Shown here one piece after another: positions 32,584 to 42,200 of a stretch of DNA of 49,622 nucleotides. Positions within the stretch are counted from its first letter, which is position 1, and every line of letters begins with the position of its first letter. A program made the translations under genes and the position numbers. The stretch lies in the IMG/VR virus record IMGVR_UViG_3300031784_000050, positions 1 to 49,622 of that record; one strand, 5' to 3'. The DNA comes from a virus. The notes beneath the pieces are model-generated. The model was not told the origin of the DNA. It did not search any database and saw only the letters and a program-made list of their open reading frames with translations.

Positions 32584-35500
32584 ATGGCACTAGATCCAAG
32601 AATCGCTTCTCTTAAAGCCGCAGGTACATACCGCTTCGAATTTGATAAGAGTCAAGTTGTTAGCATTCCTGCAAACCAAACAAGATTAATTGTTGGTTTT
32701 TCTAAGAAAGGTCCTTTTAATACCCCAGTTTTTGTACCGGATACTGCATTTTTTAAGCAAGTATTTGGAGATATTGACAGAAACCTCGAAAGAAAGGATT
32801 CATACTTTCATAGAAGCTGCTTAGCTGCATTAGAAAGAGGACCAATTTTAGCCCTTAACCTTTTAGCATTAGACTCAAACGACGATGTAGACTACATTAA
32901 GTTAGGTACTGCTGCTACACCGGAAGCTCAAAATAATGCAGGTGCTTCTGGAGAATATCAAAAATTTTACAACAGGGATAAATTCTTTTTCCCTGATAGT
33001 GATGCATTCCTAGATAACGTTGGAGCAAACAGAAATGTATTAAGCTCTCTAACTACTAATGATCTTTTAGATTTTGTTAACTTAGGTCAAAATCCAATAT
33101 CAATAATTGTTAGAAAAGCTGCAAACGATAATGTTGCAAGCTTTAATGTTACTGTTGAAGAATGGTACGGAACTGCAAATGTTCCTGGTTTCTTAGATAA
33201 AGACAGTTTAATCTCTGACTTTATGGTAGATGTATTTGTCATTGAAGGTAACTTTGGTGGAAACTTCGGTTCTGCTACACCTTATGACAGATTTACTGCC
33301 GATCCTACATTCCAACAATATTTTAATCCAACTAAAGGTATTGAGAGAAAGAAATTTGCATCTGACACAACCGATACTAAATTACAAGAATTCTTTAATG
33401 AATCAGAAGTAAACCTAATTGCAACTTACACTGCATGTTTAATTCCTGATTTTGTAGATTTACTTGGTAATAACTTATTCATTGAGAAATTAATCAATGC
33501 TGATACTGCTACAACCGGATTATTCTGCGCTGTGAATGAAGATCTCTTCAGTGGAGATTTTCTAATCGATGGTGTAAAAGGTGGTATTGACCTAATTGGA
33601 CATAACATCGAATATACTCAGGCTACTGGTATTCAGGATGATGTTAATTTCCTTTCATATAGCGAAGCAATTGTGGCTGACCTTCCTTATGCAAGAGCTG
33701 CACAAGGTGTAAACCTAGCAACTATTGCAACAGGTGACATAGTATCTGTTAATACTTTAACAGGAGGAAATATTCAGATCTCAGTAATTGGATCTGCGGG
33801 TAATCCTTTATATGATGCATTCGCAAGTATGTCTGCTAACTCTCCTACAACAGTAGGTTCTTACATTAAAGGTGCAATTAGCAATAAGTATGTTCCTGTA
33901 CTTTCTGTGAATGTTACCAATACCGTTGTTACTGTTGTTTTATCAGGAGTAGGTGGAATTGTATCTGGTGATTTTCCAACATCATTAGGAACTACATATA
34001 CTTATGTAAATGAAGAAGACTTAGGTTTTACCGTTCATGAATTTGAAACTTCAAATACTAATGCTAATATCATTGGTTCTTACGGAAGTGCTCTTTACAG
34101 TTCATTCTCTAACGGAACTCTTACTGATGGTGATGAAGCAGTATGGGAAATCTCTGGTAATGAATATACATCTTACCTAGTATTTAATGCTACTAGTTAC
34201 GGATTTATTCATACTGGTGTACCTGCTACTGTAAGTACTAAGTTTGCAATCTCTGACCCTGCATATTACATACCAGGTGTTAGAATAACTCCTTATCAAC
34301 AAGATACTTTTGTAAACGTTACTCCAAGATCTCAGTTTAATATGGATAGCGGTACAGGATACTTCTTAAATTCAAACGGAGGCTCTGTTGGATTAAACAC
34401 GTTAGATATCCAAACACTTAAAGGATCTCTTAATCGTTCAATCGATATTATATCAGATTCTTCAACTGAACCACTTCTTAAACCTAACCAGGTACTTATT
34501 GCATCAACTAACCCTGATGCTTCTACTGTGGTTGTAGGAAATTATCTTTTACATTTTGAAGGTAATGTTTCAGTACCTCACTCTAGATTAACTAGAATTA
34601 ATCAAGTTCAAGGTGGTAAAACGAATAATGAATTCCCTACTATCCCAGTAGGAACTACTGCATTACTTGTGACATGTCAATCTGAAATTAACGTTACTAC
34701 TGTAAATTCTATTAAGAAGGTTGAACTTTATTACCCAATTGATACTTGGGTTGATTACCTAAACATCTTTACTCTTGACGGATTTGTATTGGATGTTAAT
34801 AAACACGTACCTAACGGAACCAATGATCGTCAGAATGCTATTCTTAATGGAACATTAAGTGGAACAAATTTATTTAAAGCATTAACTGATAGAGAAACTA
34901 TTAACTTCCGTTACTTAATTGATACTTTTGGAAACGGTATTGAAAGTGGATCTAAGTCAATCTATACTAACTTATGTCAAACTAGAAAGAATGCATTTGC
35001 AATTATTAATGCACCTTCTGCAAAAGACTTTAAGGCTAACGTAGACCCTTCATTCGTGGATGCAACTGGAGCCTTATCATCTAGATTTATTTCTACAGGT
35101 GGTGATCTTTCTAAGAACCCAACAGTTAGATACTCATTGCCTGCATCTACTCAAGGTGGAAGCTGGGGTGGATTCTATTATCCTTTTATTACTGTAAGGG
35201 ATTTAGGAAAGAACATTAACGTTCCTCCTGCTGCTTATGTATCAAATAACTTTATTGCAAAGTATGAAAATGCATTACCTTGGTCTTTGGTTGCAGGTGT
35301 TCGTAGAGGTGTTGTAGGTGGAACTGGTGTGGTAGGATTAGAAATTAATCTTGACCTATCAGATAGAGAATACTTAGAACCATTTGGATTGAATCCAATC
35401 ATTTTCCAAAGTGGAACTGGTCCAACTATCTTTGCAAATAAAACTGCTCAACAAACTCCTAAATCTGCATTAAGTTCAATTAATGTGAGAGAGGTTGTTA

Positions 35501-35799
35501 TTTACATCCAGGATGGTATTGAGGCAATTCTTAAGAATTACTTATTTGAGTTCAATACTGCTCAAACAAGATTGGAAATTAAAACTCTTGCTGATAACTT
35601 CTTATCAACGGTCCAAAACGATGATGGTGTATATGACTTCAGAAACGTAATGGATGAAACTAATAATACGCCGGAAGTTATTGATCAAAATGTTGGTATC
35701 CTAGATACTTATATTGAACCAGTAAGAGGAATGGAAATTTTGGTTCAAAGAACCACTATTTTAAGAACTGGAGCAATTAGTTCAGGAAACTTCCAATAA
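32584..35799 (+). CDS. 18: Tail sheath protein (gp18)
   Basis: A 1071-residue contractile sheath subunit. The N-terminus (RLIVGFSKKGPFNTPVFVPD, then FGDIDRNLERKDSYFHRSC) and C-terminal domain (AQTRLEIKTLADNFLSTVQN and the final beta strands) match the family. T4 gp18 is 659 residues, so about 400 extra residues lie in the middle. The region about 350-700 is Ser/Thr/Val-rich and beta-like, and probably forms outward-facing domains. The tube gene follows without its own late box, so the two are likely co-transcribed. Confidence 0.88.
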   Translation: MALDPRIASLKAAGTYRFEFDKSQVVSIPANQTRLIVGFSKKGPFNTPVFVPDTAFFKQVFGDIDRNLERKDSYFHRSCLAALERGPILALNLLALDSNDDVDYIKLGTAATPEAQNNAGASGEYQKFYNRDKFFFPDSDAFLDNVGANRNVLSSLTTNDLLDFVNLGQNPISIIVRKAANDNVASFNVTVEEWYGTANVPGFLDKDSLISDFMVDVFVIEGNFGGNFGSATPYDRFTADPTFQQYFNPTKGIERKKFASDTTDTKLQEFFNESEVNLIATYTACLIPDFVDLLGNNLFIEKLINADTATTGLFCAVNEDLFSGDFLIDGVKGGIDLIGHNIEYTQATGIQDDVNFLSYSEAIVADLPYARAAQGVNLATIATGDIVSVNTLTGGNIQISVIGSAGNPLYDAFASMSANSPTTVGSYIKGAISNKYVPVLSVNVTNTVVTVVLSGVGGIVSGDFPTSLGTTYTYVNEEDLGFTVHEFETSNTNANIIGSYGSALYSSFSNGTLTDGDEAVWEISGNEYTSYLVFNATSYGFIHTGVPATVSTKFAISDPAYYIPGVRITPYQQDTFVNVTPRSQFNMDSGTGYFLNSNGGSVGLNTLDIQTLKGSLNRSIDIISDSSTEPLLKPNQVLIASTNPDASTVVVGNYLLHFEGNVSVPHSRLTRINQVQGGKTNNEFPTIPVGTTALLVTCQSEINVTTVNSIKKVELYYPIDTWVDYLNIFTLDGFVLDVNKHVPNGTNDRQNAILNGTLSGTNLFKALTDRETINFRYLIDTFGNGIESGSKSIYTNLCQTRKNAFAIINAPSAKDFKANVDPSFVDATGALSSRFISTGGDLSKNPTVRYSLPASTQGGSWGGFYYPFITVRDLGKNINVPPAAYVSNNFIAKYENALPWSLVAGVRRGVVGGTGVVGLEINLDLSDREYLEPFGLNPIIFQSGTGPTIFANKTAQQTPKSALSSINVREVVIYIQDGIEAILKNYLFEFNTAQTRLEIKTLADNFLSTVQNDDGVYDFRNVMDETNNTPEVIDQNVGILDTYIEPVRGMEILVQRTTILRTGAISSGNFQ

Positions 35800-35839
35800 A
35801 AGAAATAAAGAAAGAATAAATAAAAAAATAAGTTAAACT

Positions 35840-36403
35840 ATGCCATTACCACATTACACTCAATCAAGGGCAAGTAATAACAGATACGAACCTATTCAGC
35901 CTAACCTATTTGAGGTAACACTCTTTACCCCAAATGGTGATGATACTGGTTTGATCCTTGAACATGTTATATCTGTTGGAGGTTTAAATGCATTAAATCC
36001 TTCAGTAGATGCAATTGGTCAAAAATATAAATTTGCAGATCGTTCTTTTGCAGGTATGCCTGGTCAGACTTTCGTAGATCTTACTATCGCGTTTACACTG
36101 AATCTAAATGATGCAAATGAAAACTACATTTACAATACCATGAGAAACTGGTATAAATTAATCTACGATCCATTGACTGGTGAAATGGGATTAAAGAAAG
36201 ACTATGTAGGAAGCATGATCATTGTTCAATATAACCGTGCAGGGGATATCTTCAGAAAGATTACTTGTAAGGACATCTTCCCAACTGGTGCACCTGATTT
36301 TATTGATGCACTTGATTATGGAACAGCCGATGCTGCCCAGTTATCAATGACTTATCGTTGTGACCATTGGGTTGAAGAAAACGTTGGAGCTCCAAATAAC
36401 TAA
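35840..36403 (+). CDS. 19: Tail tube protein (gp19)
   Basis: A 187-residue protein (T4 gp19 is 163). Contains NLFEVTLFTPNG, ADRSFAGMPGQTFVDLTIAF and DFIDALDYGTADAAQLSMTY, the usual tube-protein strands. It polymerises inside the sheath and its length is set by the tape measure protein. A strong terminator follows at 36420. Its upstream region is A-rich, without a TATATAAA box. Confidence 0.9.
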   Translation: MPLPHYTQSRASNNRYEPIQPNLFEVTLFTPNGDDTGLILEHVISVGGLNALNPSVDAIGQKYKFADRSFAGMPGQTFVDLTIAFTLNLNDANENYIYNTMRNWYKLIYDPLTGEMGLKKDYVGSMIIVQYNRAGDIFRKITCKDIFPTGAPDFIDALDYGTADAAQLSMTYRCDHWVEENVGAPNN

Positions 36404-36419
36404 ATCTAAACATTTAACA

Positions 36420-36447
36420 AAAACTGGCCTTAGGGCCAGTTTTTTTG
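36420..36447 (+). terminator. Rho-independent terminator after tail tube
   Basis: ACTGGCC (36423-36429) pairs with GGCCAGT (36434-36440), loop TTAG, extended by A-T pairs into a T7 run. Confidence 0.92.
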
Positions 36448-36459
36448 TCTTATCTCTAA

Positions 36460-36467
36460 TATATAAT
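36460..36467 (+). promoter_or_regulatory. Late promoter TATATAAT
   Basis: TCTAATATATAAT, 23 bases before the ATG at 36491. Confidence 0.55.
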
Positions 36468-36490
36468 ATAGAATACATAATCTATAGATC

Positions 36491-36961
36491 ATGATTATAT
36501 TTAAAGTAGAAAATATATCCAATGGGAAAACCTATGTGGGATATGCAGTTAATGATAATCCTAATAATTTAGGTACCGGAAAATACATTAAGAGAGCCGT
36601 AAAGGATTTTGGCACAACATCCTTTAAGAGAGATGTGTTAGAAAGATTTGATGAAGAAGAATCTTTAGGTATTGTAATGGACCGGGTTGAATTTTGGATT
36701 AAAAAATTCAAATCTGACAATCCTAAATTTGGATATAATGAAAGCGTACAGGAAATGATTCCTCAAAAAAAGAAATTGACAAAAAAATTACAAGTTCTTT
36801 TAACACCTGAGGATGAAGATAACTTAAATACTATTATCATTCAAAAATCAATGGAATCTGGTATTAGGCCAATTCCTATCTCAAGATATGTTAGAAACAT
36901 TATTGTTGAACATATTGTAGAAGAAACTACACCAGAAAAACAATTAACAAAAAACAAATAA
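36491..36961 (+). CDS. GIY-YIG-like nuclease with C-terminal DNA-binding segment
   Basis: A 156-residue protein. The N-terminal 85 residues follow the GIY-YIG pattern: IIFKVENISNGKTYVGYA, GTGKYIKRAVKDFG, a glutamate in RVEFWIKKF, and a closing GYN. The first motif is degenerate (no GIY). Residues about 100-145 (LQVLLTPEDEDNLNTIIIQK, then ISRYVRNIIVEHI) resemble a ribbon-helix-helix domain. Such proteins are often free-standing homing endonucleases in T4-like genomes. It sits between tail genes with its own late promoter. Confidence 0.65.
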   Translation: MIIFKVENISNGKTYVGYAVNDNPNNLGTGKYIKRAVKDFGTTSFKRDVLERFDEEESLGIVMDRVEFWIKKFKSDNPKFGYNESVQEMIPQKKKLTKKLQVLLTPEDEDNLNTIIIQKSMESGIRPIPISRYVRNIIVEHIVEETTPEKQLTKNK

Positions 36962-36962
36962 C

Positions 36963-37955
36963 ATGAGTAATCACGAAGAAAATATCAAAAAAGAGTTTGA
37001 AGCAGCAGAAGGCATTCAACCAGCAACAGTAGTTAATGATGGTAAAATTACAAATTTAGGTAAAGTTGATCCAACCAAAGGGATGGGACTTACTTCACCA
37101 GACGATCCTGAGATTAGAAGAATTCAGGAGTTAACCGGTTATATGAAGTTAGATTTAGGAAATCTTCCTTCTGCTGGTAAATTTTATCGTGAAGATTTTG
37201 AAATTCATATTAGAGCTGCAAGAGTTGGTGAGATTAGAGATTTCTCTACAATCGATGAAGAAAACATTAGAGACGTAGATGAAAAACTAAATTCTATTCT
37301 TGTAGGCTGTACTAAAATTATGTACGGTAACCAAAGAGGATCATATCGTGATATTCTTGAAGAAGACCGTATTTATGTTTTACTTTCAATCAGAGAGCTT
37401 ACATTCAAAAATGGTGAAGCTAAATTAATGATGCCAGTAGGTAAAAAGAAATGTACTTCAGGTTCATGTAAGTCACAGGATAGTGTAGAATTAAAAACAG
37501 CCAATCTTCAGTTTAATGAAGTAGATGATCTTATTGAAAAGTATTATGATTCTGTAAATAAATGCTACACTATTCCAACCAAAAGCCACGGTGAATTAGT
37601 ATTAGCACCACCTACAATTGGTGTTATGAGAGCTATTACTGATTGGGCAAGAAAGAGAGAGGAAGAAAATAAATCGTGGGATAAATCTTCTCTTGGTATA
37701 CTTCCTTATGTGCAAAGAGAATGGCGAGGATTTGATGAAAAGCAAATCTTCTCTGCTATGACATCATTCCAAGGATGGGATTCTGGTAAATATTCAATAA
37801 TTTTTAGATTGGTGGAAAAAATGAAAATAGGTATTAAGCCTGAATTTGTTTACCCATGTCAATCTTGTGGCGCGGAGGTCACAGTTCCGCTTTCCTTTCC
37901 CGGCGGAATCAAATCTCTGTTCATTATTCAAGATATCTCTTCTGAACTTCTATAA
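36963..37955 (+). CDS. 26: Baseplate hub / tail assembly protein (gp26-like)
   Basis: A 330-residue protein. GNLPSAGKFYREDFEIHIRAARVGEI and NSILVGCTKIMYGN...ILEEDRIYVLLSIREL are the hallmark pattern of the T4 gp26-type baseplate/hub family. Two cysteine pairs (KKCTSGSC and YPCQSCG) probably bind zinc. T4 gp26 is shorter (208). The following small gene and the tape measure are consistent with a tail-assembly role. Confidence 0.68.
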   Translation: MSNHEENIKKEFEAAEGIQPATVVNDGKITNLGKVDPTKGMGLTSPDDPEIRRIQELTGYMKLDLGNLPSAGKFYREDFEIHIRAARVGEIRDFSTIDEENIRDVDEKLNSILVGCTKIMYGNQRGSYRDILEEDRIYVLLSIRELTFKNGEAKLMMPVGKKKCTSGSCKSQDSVELKTANLQFNEVDDLIEKYYDSVNKCYTIPTKSHGELVLAPPTIGVMRAITDWARKREEENKSWDKSSLGILPYVQREWRGFDEKQIFSAMTSFQGWDSGKYSIIFRLVEKMKIGIKPEFVYPCQSCGAEVTVPLSFPGGIKSLFIIQDISSELL

Positions 37956-37971
37956 GATCAGGGTATTACTT

Positions 37972-38214
37972 ATGGAAAAATTGCATGTTCAGCCTACCGA
38001 GCTGGACATGCTTCCATATTATGAATTTGAGTATACTCTTGAAATCTATAATGACATCATTAAAGAACGTAATGATGAAGAAAAGAAACAAAATCAAGAT
38101 GCTGAAGATAAGTATAACATAGCTGGAATGCAGAAAAATGCTACCAATATGAATAAAAATATGTCTAGTTATAAGCAACCTTCTATGCCTAAGATAAGTA
38201 TGCCAAGATTCTAA
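37972..38214 (+). CDS. Small tail assembly protein, candidate chaperone
   Basis: An 80-residue protein: PTELDMLPYYEFEYTLEIYN then an acidic/basic helix and a Met/Asn/Pro-rich tail. The LPYYEFEY segment is reminiscent of small tail assembly chaperones encoded before tape measure genes. I use the ATG at 37972; the frame is open further upstream inside the previous gene but that part looks non-coding. T4 gene 51 is a positional candidate only. Confidence 0.6.
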   Translation: MEKLHVQPTELDMLPYYEFEYTLEIYNDIIKERNDEEKKQNQDAEDKYNIAGMQKNATNMNKNMSSYKQPSMPKISMPRF

Positions 38215-38215
38215 A

Positions 38216-38223
38216 TATATAAA
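38216..38223 (+). promoter_or_regulatory. Late promoter TATATAAA
   Basis: TAAATATATAAA, 15 bases before the ATG at 38239. Confidence 0.6.
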
Positions 38224-38238
38224 TAAAGACAAAAGATA

Positions 38239-39231
38239 ATGGATAGACAACAAATTCTTAAAGATATTCAGGCAAAGAGCCAGGCTGCTTTTTCTGAAAT
38301 TAGAACACAGGCATTACAAGAAGCGGTTAGAAATATGTCAGCTGTTGCTGCAACCGGAGACTCAAGTAGCGGTGGGGGTGGTAGAACACCTTCATTGGAA
38401 TTTGTAGTAAATACCTTTGACAGTACTTACTTTGAATTTGATTTTACTTCTACTGGTGAACCTATTGAATTTACAATTGAATGGGGTGATGGTAATGTAC
38501 ATGTGGATTCAGGTGGTGGTGGCTATTACAGCGAAAACCATACATATGATGAGATTGGCGATTACACAGTTAAAGTATACTTTGATGATCCTCTAAAAAT
38601 CTTACAATTAAATTTTCCTGGTGATGGTGATGCACCTATTAAGTCAATATCACGTTTACAAACCCTTGCTAATTTACAAGAATTTAGGGCAGACTATAAT
38701 GCGTTAGAAAGTGTAGATTTTTCTGGTTTAACAAACCTTACATATATTGATATAAGTGACTGTGATCTTGTTGATACAAACACACCATCATTAACTTCTG
38801 TTAATTTATCAGGTTGCTATAATTTAATTGAGCTTCGTGTAGACGATAGTGATTTTTCAGGTGGATTCCCAGATCTTGTAGGATTAGTTAATCTTGAATT
38901 TTTTGATGCTGACCAATCTCTTATTGCAGGTAGTCTTGACATATCAATGTTACCTTCATTAACTGGATTTGATCTTAATGGAAATACAGATTTAACCGAG
39001 ATAATTATTGATAGCAGTCAACCTCTAGGTAATGGCGGCTATGATGTAAATGCATATAACTGTGACCTAACGGAAGAAGCGGTAGATAACATCTTAGTTG
39101 CTCTTTCTACAAACGGTGTATCAGGTGGATATGTTGAGTTAAACGGAGGAACTAATGCTACTCCTAGCGCAACTGGTCTTGCTGCTAAAGCGGTCCTAGA
39201 AGGTAACGGCTGGACGGTTGACGTTAACTAA
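38239..39231 (+). CDS. PKD-domain and leucine-rich-repeat late protein
   Basis: A 330-residue protein. The N-terminal helix (residues 1-40) leads into a Ser/Gly linker. A PKD-like beta domain follows, with FTIEWGDGN and the closing ENHTYDEIGDYTVKV. Then come leucine-rich repeats (LANLQEFRADYNALESVDFS, LTNLTYIDISDC, LTSVNLSGCYNLIELRV and later units). It ends with a cap-like segment. It has a late promoter and precedes the tape measure gene. A surface-binding or tail-tip role is plausible; this combination is unusual inside a T4-like tail module. Confidence 0.72.
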   Translation: MDRQQILKDIQAKSQAAFSEIRTQALQEAVRNMSAVAATGDSSSGGGGRTPSLEFVVNTFDSTYFEFDFTSTGEPIEFTIEWGDGNVHVDSGGGGYYSENHTYDEIGDYTVKVYFDDPLKILQLNFPGDGDAPIKSISRLQTLANLQEFRADYNALESVDFSGLTNLTYIDISDCDLVDTNTPSLTSVNLSGCYNLIELRVDDSDFSGGFPDLVGLVNLEFFDADQSLIAGSLDISMLPSLTGFDLNGNTDLTEIIIDSSQPLGNGGYDVNAYNCDLTEEAVDNILVALSTNGVSGGYVELNGGTNATPSATGLAAKAVLEGNGWTVDVN

Positions 39232-39247
39232 TAAAATAACTCCATGA

Positions 39248-42200
39248 ATGGCAGTAGTAACCTTAAAGGATCTTATGGATCCTCTAACCAAGATAGCAAA
39301 GTCGACTGAAGAAACTGCATCAAAATTAGATGCTGTGGTTGCTGCTGTTGCCGGTGGAAGTAGTGGGCAGTTAAGTCAAGCAATTGTAGCCGAATTACAA
39401 GTACAGACAGATTTATTAAAACAGATTGCTACAAATACGAAAAATGGTGCAATATCCGTAGGAGGTAAACCTATGGATAAAGATAAACTTAAAGAAGGAG
39501 CAGAAGCCATCAAAATGTTAGGTGGTGGTGCTTCTTCTTTAGCGTTCGGTCTATTAACTTTTATGCTAGTACCTAAAGGTGCTATTAGAAAATTTTCATC
39601 AACCATTAAGGAAATAATGGCTGTCTTTGATGATTTAGATACAAAAAAGATTAAAGAAGGGTCAGAAGCATTTGAAAAAATAGCAGCAAACATAGGTAAA
39701 TTTGCAAGAGGGCTGGCTGCGGCTGCATTCTTACTTATACCAGGATATGTAGGTGCTCTTTTACTTAAAGCTACATTAAAGATATTACTTCCTACATTTG
39801 AAATGATAGGAAAGAAAAGTAAAGTGATAAGTAAAGGCGCCGATGCATTAGGCCTAATGGGTGACTCATTAATTAAATTTGCAAAAGGGCTTGTAGTAGT
39901 TGCAATTGCTTCTATTATAGGTATTGTTATGGCTCCTGTTATATTACTGACCGTAGTATTATTTGCAGGAGCATTTGCACTATTAGGTAAATTTGATAGA
40001 CCAATCAGACAGGGTGCCCGAGCTCTTTTATTAATGGGAAGATCATTAGTTTTCTTTAGTGCCGGATTAGTTCTATTTGCTTTAGCTTCTCTATTTATCT
40101 TATTAAACCCAATCATTCTGCTAGCAATGGTAGGAACTCTTGTTCTTATAAGTGGAGCATTTGCTCTTATAGGATTATTTGATAAGCAAATCAGAAAGGG
40201 TGCGGTTGGTTTATTAATTATGGGATTGAGCTTAATAGTATTTTCTGTTGGGTACCTAGTGTTTGCAATGGTAACAAAAGATATAACTCTTGAAAGATTA
40301 GGTATACAATCAGCAATTTTAATTGGTGTCGGAGCTGCTGTTGCTGCGGCTGGATTACTTGCTAGTCAATTAATTAAAGGGGCTATAGGGGTTGCTGCTA
40401 TGGGACTTGGATTACTTGTATTTAGTCTTGGATATTTACCGTTTGCCAAGGTAACAGAGGATATGACTCTGAAAGATGTAGGTGTACAATCAGGTATCCT
40501 ATTAGCATTAGGTTTAGAATTTGCTGCGGCTGGTGCTGGGGCATTATTTATATTAGCTGGGTCTGCAGCATTTGCTGCAGTTGGAATATCTTTAGCTGTA
40601 TTATCTGGTGGTTTGGCTTTATTTAAAGCAGTAGGTTTTACTGAGGATGATGCTTCTGCTATGACAACTACTTTAGTTGGTATTAAATCAGCATTCTTAG
40701 GTAATGCCGATGCAGATGAAGGATTTTTTGCTAAATTAGGCGGAGCTATTACTGGCGCAGTCGATGCTGTTAGGATGGTTGAAGCCGCTGCTGGTTTTAC
40801 TGCTGCTGGTATTGCATTAACAACATTATCATTTGGTCTTAATAAGTTTAAAGAAGTTGGATGGAATGATGAGTTATCTAAAGAATTGGTAACAATGTTA
40901 AATGGTGTTACTACTGCATTTGCATTAGCAGGATCAAGCGAACAGGTACCTAGTTCATCTTTCTTTGGTCAAATGTTTGGATTTAAGAGAACTGCGGTTG
41001 AAGAAGGTATTAATTCAGTGCTAGGCGCCGGTAGAGCATTAAAAGATATTGCCAAAGGCCTAAAAGAATTCCAATCTCTTATTGATAGCGGAGTTAGTTT
41101 TGGCCAACCTGATGGTAATGGTAATTATGAAGAAGGTACATTAGGTTATGCTGTTACAAACACAGTAGGATTTATTAGAACTGCTTTTGCCGCCGTAGCC
41201 AATGAAGGAAATGTCCAAGGTGGTGGTTTCTTTGATACTTTATTTAATGTTAAACAGAATAAGGTACAGGAAGGTATCCAATCAGTTATGGGAACCGGTA
41301 AAGCGCTTAAAGACATCGCAGAGGGTCTTAAATCATTCCAGGCATTAATTGATGGTGGTGTTCAATTTGGACAACCTGATGCAAACGGAAGATATGCTCC
41401 TGGTACATTAGGTTATGCTGTTACAAATACCGTAGGTTTTGTTAGCGAAGCTTTTGCTGCGGTTGCAAGTCAAGGTAATGTACAGGCAGGTGGAATTATG
41501 GGATCTCTTTTTGGAATTGAAAAGAATAAAGTTGCTGAAGGTATTGATTCTGTAAAGGGTGCAGGTCAAGAACTTACTAATATTGCAACAGGTCTTAAAA
41601 CATTCCAAGACATGGTTGATCAAAATATTAACTGGGATACATTAGCAGGTGCTGTTAAAAAATCAATTACCTTTGTAGGAGAAGCCTTTGCTTCAATAGG
41701 TGGAATGGAACAAGAGGATGGGTGGTTTATTTTTAGCTGGGATGAAAACCTTGTCCAAAAGGGTGTCGAGAGTGTAAAGGGTGCTGGTGAGCAACTTAAT
41801 TTAATTGCAAATGGTCTTAAGTCTTTTCAAGATATGATTTCTAATAATGTTGATTTTGAAAAGTTAGGATATACGATTAAAAATACCCTTATGTTTGTAG
41901 GTGATGCATTTATGGCAATAGGTGGAAAAGAACAGGAAGATTCAACTGGATTAAGTTCTCTGTTTGGTATAAGCTGGGATGAAAACCTTGTTCAAAAAGG
42001 TATTGAGAATGTAAAGGGTGCAGGTAAAGAATTAGAAAATATTGCAAAAGGTTTACAGGCATTTACGGATCTTAAGAATCCACAAGCAATTGCAAAAAGC
42101 ATTAAAGAGATCTTTACATCAATAGGTGATACATTTACATATTACTATGAGAAACCTAAATTTAAGTCCCAGGTCGATCATATGCAAGGATTTATTTCTG

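Noticed and set aside
37846-37971. Possible programmed frameshift linking the gp26-like gene to the small gene downstream, as in tail chaperones of other phages
   Set aside because: The second frame is open upstream, but there is no convincing slippery site, and the downstream gene has a good ATG at 37972.
39376-40116. Long open frame on the minus strand inside the tape measure gene
   Set aside because: It mirrors the low-complexity hydrophobic coding region on the other strand and has no start context or recognisable domain.
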